DNA of 5,467 bases. It comes from an uncultured Acidobacteriota bacterium (lineage in GTDB: Bacteria; Acidobacteriota; Vicinamibacteria; Vicinamibacterales; SCN-69-37). Every line of letters starts with the position of its first letter. The first letter of the stretch is position 1. Where the stretch lies: assembly GCA_937880585.1 (NCBI GenBank), contig CALFMR010000348.1, positions 1-5,467 on the forward strand. Reading direction: 5' to 3'. The notes beneath the pieces were generated by a model, which saw nothing but the letters and a program-made list of their open reading frames with translations, was not told the DNA's origin and made no database searches. Position numbers and translations under genes: made by a program. Below are positions 1 to 5,467 of the stretch, piece after piece.

Positions 1-231
1 GTGCACGACTTCTTCGTTCACCGACGCGCACAGCGTCGCGGGATATCCGCGATAGCCCTTGAACGCCGGCTCGGCGCCGCGCTCGCGCACCAGGTGCTCC
101 GCCAGCGCGTCGAGGTCCGCCGTCGTCACGCCGGGCGCCACGGCCGCTTCGAGCTCGGCCAGCACGTCGGCGACGATGCGATTCGCCACGCGCAGCCGTT
201 CGATCTCGGCGTGGGACCGGCACACGATCAC
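1..231 (-). CDS. map: Methionine aminopeptidase type I, N-terminal part (cut by window edge)
   Basis: Cytosolic metalloprotease that removes the initiator Met from new proteins. Only the first 77 codons are here, reading MIVCRSHAEIERLRVANRIV and on to KGYRGYPATLCASVNEEVVH at the left edge. This matches type I MetAP: the N-terminal helix, then the region with the conserved sequence ASVNEEVVHG. The last residue, His77, aligns with the substrate-binding His79 of the E. coli enzyme; the metal ligands lie outside the window. The start is GTG at 231..229, whose last two bases and the next two overlap the adk stop as GTGA. A strong purine-rich Shine-Dalgarno sequence (GGGGGA at 242..237, 5 bases upstream) supports it. 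No N-terminal SH3-binding or zinc-finger extension is present. Its place after adk is usual in many non-enteric bacteria. Identity is secure; completeness cannot be judged. Confidence 0.95.
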   Translation of the reverse strand, partial: MIVCRSHAEIERLRVANRIVADVLAELEAAVAPGVTTADLDALAEHLVRERGAEPAFKGYRGYPATLCASVNEEVVH

Positions 232-949
232 GGACGTCCCCCTTCCACCGACGCAATCGCGGCCGCAATATCGGCCGCCACGAGATCCTGCGGCTGATCG
301 CCGTCGACGGACCGAAACGTCGGCCGCCGGCGGTAGAACTCGACGATCGACTGCGTGTCGCGCGCGTAGACGCGGAGCCGCTCGCGAATCACGTCCGGGT
401 CGTCATCGCTCCGCTGCACGAGCGGCGCGCCGCACGCGGCGCAGACCGCCACGGCCGCGGTGGCCGTCGTGCCGCAGCGGCGGCAGATCCGGCGCGTCGT
501 GAGGCGCTGGACGAGCGTCGCTTCCGGCACCTCGATGTCCACGACCACGACCGGCGGCCGGTCCTCGACGAGCGCGTCGAGCGCCTCGGCCTGCGCGAGC
601 GTGCGCGGAAACCCGTCGAGCACGAACCCGGCCGCCGCGTCGGCCTGCGCCAGCCGATCGCGCACGAGCCCGATGACCAGGTCGTCGCTCACGAGCTGGC
701 CGGCGTTCATCAGCGCCGCCGCGGACTGCCCGGCTTCAGTCGCCGCGAAACTCGCCTCGCGCAGGATGTCGCCAGTCGACACACGCGGCACGCCGCGCAC
801 TTTCGCCAGCCGATCGGCCTGCGTGCCCTTCCCCGCTCCCGGCGGGCCGAGCATGACGAGCCCGAGCGGCGCGGCGCTCGACTCCCGCCGGAGGCTCGCC
901 CCCGGCCGCGGGCCAGCCGCGGCCGTCGCCGGCCGCGCGCCCGTCGACG

Positions 950-953
<4 letters not shown>
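228..953 (-). CDS. adk: Adenylate kinase with N-terminal extension and short zinc lid
   Basis: Catalyses ATP + AMP = 2 ADP in the cytosol. The 241-residue product shows the P-loop GPPGAGKGT (36-44), the AMP-binding STGDILR (59-65), DGFPRT (113-118), the lid from about 154 (RRICRRCG) to 181, and RERLRVY (190-196) after it. Lid Cys157, Cys160, Cys171 and Cys174 form CX2C-X10-CX2C, predicting a zinc site. The spacer is shorter than the roughly 16 residues common in zinc-type Adk and lacks the usual YH...FNPP segment. About 29 residues rich in Ala, Pro, Gly and Arg precede the point where the family normally starts. The ATG at 953 overlaps the secY stop as ATGA and has GGAG at 966..963, 9 bases upstream. 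No ATG, GTG or TTG fits the family's normal start: Met34 would remove most of the first beta strand. The stop overlaps the map GTG, so translation is probably coupled on both sides. Confidence 0.96.
903..937 (-). repeat. Three alternating GC inverted-repeat arms inside the adk 5' end
   Basis: Within codons 6-17 of adk, the plus strand reads ggccgcg (904-910), its reverse complement cgcggcc (918-924), then ggccgcg again (931-937). The central arm can pair with either neighbour. The first option is a perfect 9-bp stem (903-911 with 917-925, 5-base loop), the second a perfect 8-bp stem (918-925 with 930-937, 4-base loop). The repeats encode part of the unusual N-terminal extension of Adk. They may reflect insertion or expansion of a palindromic element, or be an mRNA structure near the adk start; neither is shown. 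Confidence 0.6.
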
Positions 954-2332
<1,379 letters not shown>

Positions 2333-2341
2333 AAGGACCAA

Positions 2342-2346
2342 CCCTT
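2342..2346 (-). promoter_or_regulatory. Shine-Dalgarno site deciding the secY start
   Basis: AAGGG is 9 bases upstream of the ATG at 2332. It leaves no space before the alternative TTG at 2341, so the ATG is preferred. Confidence 0.6.
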
Positions 2347-2348
2347 AC

Positions 2349-2370
2349 CCGGCCGCCACCCGGCAGCCGG
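2349..2370 (-). promoter_or_regulatory. 9-bp hairpin in the rplO-secY gap
   Basis: On the mRNA strand, CCGGCUGCC (2370..2362) pairs with GGCGGCCGG (2357..2349), with one G.U pair and a 4-base GGGU loop. It starts five bases after the rplO stop and ends just before the secY Shine-Dalgarno sequence. There is no following U-run, so it is not a standard intrinsic terminator. It might affect secY translation, mRNA processing or message stability; the role is unknown. Confidence 0.5.
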
Positions 2371-2375
2371 CACCA

Positions 2376-2852
2376 CTACTCCGCGTGTCCGGCCTCGGTC
2401 CCGGCCGCCGCGAGCGCCGTCGTGGCGCCGCCTGCCGCCGCAATCTTCTCGGCGGCTGACGCGCTGAACTGGTGCGCGTGCACGGTCAGCGCCTTGGTCA
2501 ACTCGCCGCGTCCCAGCACCTTGATCGGCTTCGCGCGATCGCGCACGATGCCTCGCTCGCGCAGCAGATCGGGCGTCACGATCGTGCCGGCTTCGAACAC
2601 TTCCCCCAGCCGATCGAGATTGACGACCGCGTACTCGACTCGGAACGGGTTGTGGAACCCGCGCTTCGGCACGCGCCGGTGCAGCGGCATCTGGCCGCCC
2701 TCGAACCCCCGCTTGAAGCGGAATCCCGATCGCGACTTGGCGCCCTTGCTGCCACGCGACGCGGTCTTGCCGTGGCCCGATCCCGGACCGCGGCCGACGC
2801 GCTTCTTCGCATGCTTGGCACCGCGGGGCGGCCGCAGGTTGTTCAACGACAT
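2376..2852 (-). CDS. rplO: 50S ribosomal protein L15
   Basis: Late-assembly protein of the large subunit that binds 23S rRNA. The 158-residue product has the basic, glycine-rich N-terminal extension typical of L15 (KRVGRGPGSGHGKT, 17-30, continuing to about 55) and the EGGQMPLHRRVPKRGF stretch (51-66). The C-terminal globular domain carries the L15 signature KVLGRGELTKALTVHAHQFS (111-130), followed by the AEKIAAAGG helix. The tail beyond 143 is Ala/Gly-rich and probably flexible, as is common. The start is ATG at 2852 with GAGGAG (2868..2863) 10 bases upstream. It lies between rpmD and secY, the canonical position. No anomaly is seen. Confidence 0.98.
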   Translation of the reverse strand: MSLNNLRPPRGAKHAKKRVGRGPGSGHGKTASRGSKGAKSRSGFRFKRGFEGGQMPLHRRVPKRGFHNPFRVEYAVVNLDRLGEVFEAGTIVTPDLLRERGIVRDRAKPIKVLGRGELTKALTVHAHQFSASAAEKIAAAGGATTALAAAGTEAGHAE

Positions 2853-2877
2853 AACGTCTCGACTCCTCGACGGACCG

Positions 2878-2891
2878 GCGCGTCTACGCGC
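2878..2891 (-). promoter_or_regulatory. Small hairpin with the rpmD stop codon in its loop
   Basis: The mRNA reads GCGCG, UAGA, CGCGC: five G-C pairs closing a four-base loop that contains the UAG stop of rpmD. It lies about 10 bases before the rplO Shine-Dalgarno sequence. It could be chance in GC-rich DNA, but it repeats a placement seen at other junctions. Confidence 0.35.
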
Positions 2892-3075
2892 GGTCCTGAT
2901 CCTCGGTCACCGTCACCAAGTGTCGCACCTTCAGGATGAGTCCGCGCGTCGCCGGCGTGTCGATGACCTCGACGGTCTGGTGCATCCGGCGCAGGCCGAG
3001 CCCGCGCAAGGCCAGCCGCTGCTTGCGGTCGAACCCGATCCCGCTGCGAATCTGCGTCAGCTTCAATGACTTCAT
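2884..3075 (-). CDS. rpmD: 50S ribosomal protein L30
   Basis: Small protein of the large subunit. The 63-residue product begins MKSLKLTQIRSGIGFDRKQR and continues with the diagnostic L30 stretch LRGLGLRRMHQTVEVIDTPATRGLILKVRHLV in two segments (23-42 and 43-54). The C-terminus is slightly extended and charged (TVTEDQDRA). The start is ATG at 3075, with GGAG at 3085..3082 six bases upstream. An in-frame TTG at 3108 would overlap rpsE and add 11 residues not found in the family, so I rejected it. The gene follows rpsE by 13 bases, suggesting coupled translation. L30 is missing in some bacterial lineages, so its presence is mildly informative. Confidence 0.97.
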   Translation of the reverse strand: MKSLKLTQIRSGIGFDRKQRLALRGLGLRRMHQTVEVIDTPATRGLILKVRHLVTVTEDQDRA

Positions 3076-3085
3076 GACCGTCTCC

Positions 3086-3105
3086 GCGTCAGCGCGCGCT
3101 GACGC
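3086..3105 (-). promoter_or_regulatory. Perfect 20-base palindrome over the rpsE stop codon
   Basis: The arms GCGTCAGC and GCTGACGC flank a central GCGC, giving an 8-bp stem with a 4-base loop in RNA, or a perfect 20-base palindrome in DNA. It covers the last codons and UGA stop of rpsE and ends directly before the GGAG Shine-Dalgarno sequence of rpmD (3085..3082). A role in coupling rpsE and rpmD translation, or a protein-binding site, is possible but unproven. Confidence 0.5.
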
Positions 3106-3613
3106 CAACCAGCTCCTCGAGGTCCTTGCCGCGCAGCCGCGCCACGGTCGAGGGATCCTTCAACAGGCAAAGCGCCTCGAACGTCGCGCGCACGACGTTG
3201 TGCGCGTTGGCCGATCCGAGCGACTTGGTGAGCACGTTGCTCAGCCCGGCCGACTCGACGACGGCGCGGACCGCGCCGCCGGCGATGATGCCCGTGCCTT
3301 CAGGCGCCGGCTTGAGCAGCACCGATCCGGCGCCGAAACGCCCGACGACCGGGTGTGTGATCGTCGTGCCGGCCATCGGCACGCGAACGAGCGCCTTCTT
3401 CGCCGACTCGATCGCCTTCTTGATCGCCGACGGCACTTCCTTCGCCTTGCCGATGCCGAAGCCGACCACGCCGTGCCCGTCGCCGATCACCACGAGCGCA
3501 CTGAAGCTCAGGTTCTTGCCGCCCTTGACGACCTTCGTCACGCGGCTGATCGAGACGACCGTGTCCTTGAGTTCGAGCTCCGACGGGTCGATCTTCTCGC
3601 GAGAATGCCTCAT
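3089..3613 (-). CDS. rpsE: 30S ribosomal protein S5
   Basis: Small-subunit protein near the mRNA entry site, involved in decoding accuracy; its N-terminal loop is where spectinomycin-resistance changes occur in other bacteria. The 174-residue product has the S5 double-stranded RNA-binding domain with SRVTKVVKGGKNLSFSALVV (23-42) and GDGHGVVGFGIGKAKEVP (44-61). The C-terminal domain includes LLKPAPEGTGIIAGGAVRAV (99-118) and the end motif GSANAHNVVRATFEAL (133-148). The glycine-rich loop VVKGGK is intact, so no resistance-type deletion is apparent. The start is ATG at 3613, with GAGG at 3622..3619 five bases upstream, 20 bases after rplR. The stop lies in a perfect palindrome next to rpmD. Length is typical. 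Confidence 0.98.
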   Translation of the reverse strand: MRHSREKIDPSELELKDTVVSISRVTKVVKGGKNLSFSALVVIGDGHGVVGFGIGKAKEVPSAIKKAIESAKKALVRVPMAGTTITHPVVGRFGAGSVLLKPAPEGTGIIAGGAVRAVVESAGLSNVLTKSLGSANAHNVVRATFEALCLLKDPSTVARLRGKDLEELVGVSAR

Positions 3614-3633
3614 ATCTCCCTCAACTCTCCCGA

Positions 3634-4008
3634 TCAGAACTCGAGCCCGGCCTTGCGCGCGGCCTCGGCCACGGCCCGGACGCGCCCATGGTACAGGTTG
3701 CCGCCGCGGTCGAAGACGACGTGCGTGATGCCCTTCGCCTTCAGCCGATCGGCGATCACCTGGCCGAGCGCCTCGGCGCCCGCGAGGTTACCGCCGCGCA
3801 CCGTGCCGGTGAACACCGTGCCGAGCGACGGCTCGGTGCTCGCGGCCGAGACGATCGTGCGTCCCGCAAGGTCGTCGATGACCTGCACGTAGATGTGCGC
3901 CGTCGATCGGAACACGGCCAGCCGCGGCCGTTCGCCCGTGCCGCGGATCCGCTTCCGCTGGCGCAGCCGAATCCGCTCGCGCCGATCCCGTGTGGTTCGA
4001 ATCTTCAT
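3634..4008 (-). CDS. rplR: 50S ribosomal protein L18
   Basis: Binds 5S rRNA and, with L5, helps anchor it in the large subunit's central protuberance. The 124-residue product has the arginine-rich N-terminus expected for RNA contact (TRDRRERIRLRQRKRIRGTG, 5-24), then RPRLAVFRSTAHIYVQVIDD (27-46). The rest of the globular domain includes the A-rich helix GAEALGQVIADRLKAKGI (77-94) and the conserved end VVFDRGGNLYHGRVRAVAEA (97-116) followed by ARKAGLEF. The start is ATG at 4008 with GAGG at 4016..4013 four bases upstream. It is 39 bases after rplF and 20 before rpsE. No anomaly is seen. Confidence 0.98.
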   Translation of the reverse strand: MKIRTTRDRRERIRLRQRKRIRGTGERPRLAVFRSTAHIYVQVIDDLAGRTIVSAASTEPSLGTVFTGTVRGGNLAGAEALGQVIADRLKAKGITHVVFDRGGNLYHGRVRAVAEAARKAGLEF

Positions 4009-4038
4009 AACGCCTCGTCCCTATTGTCGAAGCTCACG

Positions 4039-4058
4039 CCGGCCGCGTTACGCGCCGG
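4039..4058 (-). promoter_or_regulatory. Hairpin with the rplF UAA stop as its loop
   Basis: CCGGC then GCG (4058..4051) pair with CGC and GCCGG (4047..4045 and 4043..4039), with a single bulged G at 4044. This gives eight G-C pairs around a loop made exactly of the UAA stop codon. No U-run follows. A possible influence on termination, ribosome recycling or re-initiation at rplR is only a guess. Confidence 0.4.
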
Positions 4059-4587
4059 TCTTGCCAACCTTCTTCTTCAGCACTTCGCCCGTATACCGCA
4101 CGCCCTTCTGCTTGTACGGATCGGGCCGGCGCAGGCCGCGGATGTTCGCCGCCACCTGACCGACGAGCTGCCGGTCGATGCCCGTCACCGTGAGGTGCGT
4201 CTGCTTGTCGACGGCGACGTCGATCCCTGCCGGCACGTCGAACACGACCGGGTGCGAGTAGCCGAGGGCGAAGTGAACCTGCTTGCCCTTCACCTCGGCG
4301 CGATACCCGACGCCGACGATGTCGAGCTCGCGCTTGAAGCCGTTGGTCACGCCCTCGACGGCGTTGGCCATGAGGCTGCGCGCGAGGCCATGGAACTTCT
4401 TCTGCGTCGGGTCATCCGCGTGGACCAGGCTCGCGACGAGCGCGCCCTTGTCGACCGCGAAGACGACGCCCGGCGGCACGCGCTGCGTCAACGTGCCCTT
4501 CGGCCCTTTGACCTCGACCGCGTCGGGCCGCACGGTGACGTTCACGCCCTTGGGGACGAGAATCGGTTTTCTGCCAATACGGGACAT
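4048..4587 (-). CDS. rplF: 50S ribosomal protein L6
   Basis: Large-subunit protein near the factor-binding site, contacting the sarcin-ricin region. The 179-residue product shows the typical start MSRIGRKPILVPKGV, two repeated L6 folds (about 1-82 and 83-179), the linker LARSLMANAVEGVTNGF (68-84), and GVGYRAEVKGKQVHFALGYSHPV in segments (92-114). The C-terminal L6 signature is RRPDPYKQKGVRYTGE (153-168), with Gln160 where Gly is common (PDPYKGKG). The basic tail KKKVGK is normal. The start is ATG at 4587. Its Shine-Dalgarno match is weak (GUGAGUGG), and it follows the longest gap in the window, 69 bases, which holds two hairpins. The stop UAA sits in a GC hairpin. Confidence 0.98.
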   Translation of the reverse strand: MSRIGRKPILVPKGVNVTVRPDAVEVKGPKGTLTQRVPPGVVFAVDKGALVASLVHADDPTQKKFHGLARSLMANAVEGVTNGFKRELDIVGVGYRAEVKGKQVHFALGYSHPVVFDVPAGIDVAVDKQTHLTVTGIDRQLVGQVAANIRGLRRPDPYKQKGVRYTGEVLKKKVGKTGA

Positions 4588-4600
4588 ATGCCACTCACTG

Positions 4601-4627
4601 GGGCTCGGGCCACACAGCCACGAACCC
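4601..4627 (-). promoter_or_regulatory. Bulged hairpin upstream of rplF
   Basis: The mRNA strand forms GGGUUCG with CGAGCCC (4627..4621 with 4607..4601, one U.G pair), then a bulged U at 4620, then GGC with GCC (4619..4617 with 4610..4608), around a UGUGUG loop. It ends 13 bases before the rplF ATG, next to a weak Shine-Dalgarno sequence. A bulged stem just upstream of a ribosomal-protein start resembles leader elements used for autoregulation elsewhere, but I recognise no known binding motif. Confidence 0.4.
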
Positions 4628-4638
4628 GGAACCGGAAC

Positions 4639-4657
4639 GCGCCAGGCGACCCGGCGC
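4639..4657 (-). promoter_or_regulatory. 8-bp hairpin beginning at the rpsH stop
   Basis: GCGCCGGG (4657..4650) pairs with CCUGGCGC (4646..4639), with one G.U pair and a UCG triloop. The first paired base is the final G of the rpsH UAG stop. Lacking a U-run, it does not look like an intrinsic terminator. It and the hairpin at 4601-4627 occupy about two thirds of the rpsH-rplF gap. Confidence 0.45.
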
Positions 4658-5055
4658 TACCAGATGTTGCAGAGCACCTCGCCGCCGACGCCGACGCGCG
4701 CCGCCTCACGGCCCGTCATCACGCCGCGCGACGTCGTCAGGATGCTCGTGCCGAGACCGGCGAGCACCTTCGGCACGTCGTTGCGGCCGACGTAGGCGCG
4801 GCGGCCGGGGCGGCTCACGCGCTCGAGCCCGGTGATCACGTTCTCGCCGCGCGGACCGTACTTCAGCGTGATGCGGATGACCGCGGGCCGGTCCTCGGCC
4901 GCCTCGACGAGCTTGAACCCGCCGATGTAGCCCTCCTCGGCGAGGATGCGCGCGATCTCGGCCTTGAACCGCGACGTCGGCACGTCGACGCGCGGATGAC
5001 GCGCGTGTACGGCATTGCGAATCCTCGTGATCATGTCTGCGATCGGATCAGTCAT
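4657..5055 (-). CDS. rpsH: 30S ribosomal protein S8
   Basis: Primary 16S rRNA-binding protein of the small-subunit platform; in E. coli it also represses the spc operon by binding near the rplE start, which lies outside this window. The 132-residue product has the N-terminal domain (MTDPIADMITRIRNAV, then VPTSRFKAEIARILAEEGYI, 25-44) and the C-terminal RNA-binding domain. That domain holds RVSRPGRRAYVGRNDVPKVL (79-98) and the S8 signature GLGTSILTTSRGVMTGREA (100-118), ending GGEVLCNIW. The start is ATG at 5055, with AGGGA four bases upstream, 46 bases after rpsN. Length and motifs are normal. Whether it autoregulates in this organism cannot be told from here. Confidence 0.98.
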   Translation of the reverse strand: MTDPIADMITRIRNAVHARHPRVDVPTSRFKAEIARILAEEGYIGGFKLVEAAEDRPAVIRITLKYGPRGENVITGLERVSRPGRRAYVGRNDVPKVLAGLGTSILTTSRGVMTGREAARVGVGGEVLCNIW

Positions 5056-5101
5056 AAGGTCCCTGTCAGACTCGGGTCGTCGGTCGGACGCGCCCGACGC
5101 G

Positions 5102-5290
5102 TTACCAACTGCTCTTGATGACGCCGGCGACCTCGCCGCGCAGCGCCATCTCGCGGAAACACAGGCGGCAGAGCGCGAACTTCCGGAGGTAGGCGCGCGG
5201 CCGGCCGCAGCGGCGGCAGCGGTTCCGGTGCCGCACGGCGTACTTGGGCTGCTGGTTCAGGTCCTTGACGGTCTTTGCGGTCGTCGCCAT
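5102..5290 (-). CDS. rpsN: 30S ribosomal protein S14, zinc-binding type
   Basis: Small-subunit head protein. The 62-residue product is the short zinc-binding form (often called type Z), not the zinc-free form of about 100 residues found in enterics. Cys25-X2-Cys28 and Cys41-X2-Cys44 make the zinc ribbon, around the conserved GRPRAYLRKFALC. The end FREMALRGEVAGVIKSSW matches the family. The start is ATG at 5290. The Shine-Dalgarno sequence is weak (only GAGCG nearby), and the gene follows rplE by 28 bases, so it may depend on translation from rplE. Organisms with this form sometimes carry a zinc-free copy elsewhere for zinc starvation; none is visible here. Confidence 0.98.
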   Translation of the reverse strand: MATTAKTVKDLNQQPKYAVRHRNRCRRCGRPRAYLRKFALCRLCFREMALRGEVAGVIKSSW

Positions 5291-5318
5291 AGTCGCTCGT
5301 CAGTCGAAAAAGTGAACG

Positions 5319-5467
5319 TCAGTTCTGCCGGAACGGCATGCCGAGGCGCTGCAGCAACCGCCGCGCCTCCTCATCGGTCCGCGCCGTCGTCACCACCGAG
5401 ATGTTCATGCCGCGGCACTTCTCCACCCTGAGGTAGTCGCTCTCGGGCAACACCAACTGGTCGCGCA
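5319..5467 (-). CDS. rplE: 50S ribosomal protein L5, C-terminal part (cut by window edge)
   Basis: Binds 5S rRNA and contacts the P-site tRNA in the large subunit. Only the last 48 residues are present: RDQLVLPESDYLRVEKCRGM, then NISVVTTARTDEEARRLLQR and LGMPFRQN, followed by UGA at 5321..5319. The family end is clear from FPE-like LPESDY, RGMNI, VVTTARTDEEARRLL and GMPF. A Cys replaces the small aliphatic residue common before RGM. The start and the possible S8-binding regulatory site lie beyond the right edge. The stop is followed by 28 bases before rpsN. Confidence 0.95.
   Translation of the reverse strand, partial: RDQLVLPESDYLRVEKCRGMNISVVTTARTDEEARRLLQRLGMPFRQN

Noticed and set aside
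2333..2341. Upstream TTG start for secY
   Set aside because: It abuts the AAGGG Shine-Dalgarno sequence with no spacing, whereas ATG at 2332 has 9 bases. It would add only Met-Val-Leu.
3076..3108. Upstream TTG start for rpmD overlapping rpsE
   Set aside because: It would add 11 residues foreign to L30. The ATG at 3075 has GGAG six bases upstream and gives the family's usual N-terminus.
2936..3892. A 318-codon open frame on the plus strand across rpmD, rpsE and rplR
   Set aside because: Same reasoning: low-complexity Arg/Ala product opposite well-supported ribosomal-protein genes.
3688..5118. A 476-codon open frame on the plus strand across rplR, rplF and rpsH
   Set aside because: It crosses several real minus-strand genes and their gaps, is rich in Ala, Arg, Asp and His, and resembles no family. 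It is a shadow of high GC content.
5306..5325. Possible intrinsic terminator between rplE and rpsN: a GAAC/GUUC stem around the UGA stop, then a run of five U
   Set aside because: The stem is only four pairs, half of them A-U, and the next gene lies within the same conserved operon 28 bases on. Too weak to terminate.

Overview
This window is an ordinary piece of a bacterial chromosome: the distal part of the spc ribosomal-protein operon, running right to left on the minus strand. In transcription order the genes are rplE (3' end only), rpsN (zinc-type), rpsH, rplF, rplR, rpsE, rpmD, rplO, secY, adk and map (5' end only). Genes fill almost the whole window. Gaps are 13 to 69 bases upstream of secY, and the last two junctions (secY/adk, adk/map) are 4-base start/stop overlaps. 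I see no gene on the plus strand; its long open frames are GC-driven shadows of the minus-strand genes.

The DNA is strongly GC-rich, with mostly G/C third positions. The zinc-binding S14, a zinc-type adenylate kinase lid, and adk and map directly after secY exclude a typical enteric or other gammaproteobacterial arrangement. The whole fits a GC-rich Acidobacteriota-like lineage (for example Vicinamibacteria), but this is an inference from style and gene order. Other GC-rich phyla are not excluded.

The genes form one functional unit. L5, L18, L6, L15 and L30 go to the 50S subunit (L5 and L18 hold 5S rRNA). S14, S8 and S5 go to the 30S subunit. SecY is the protein-conducting channel, Adk balances adenine nucleotides, and methionine aminopeptidase trims the first Met from new proteins. 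No internal promoter or intrinsic terminator is visible, so the segment probably lies within one long transcript starting beyond the right edge and continuing past the left edge.

I did not find an undescribed system. Second looks are deserved by a roughly 30-residue N-terminal extension of Adk encoded by alternating GC inverted repeats, a shortened zinc lid in the same protein, and a recurring placement of GC hairpins at or just after stop codons at most junctions, including a perfect 20-base palindrome at the rpsE stop and a 9-bp hairpin before the secY ribosome binding site.
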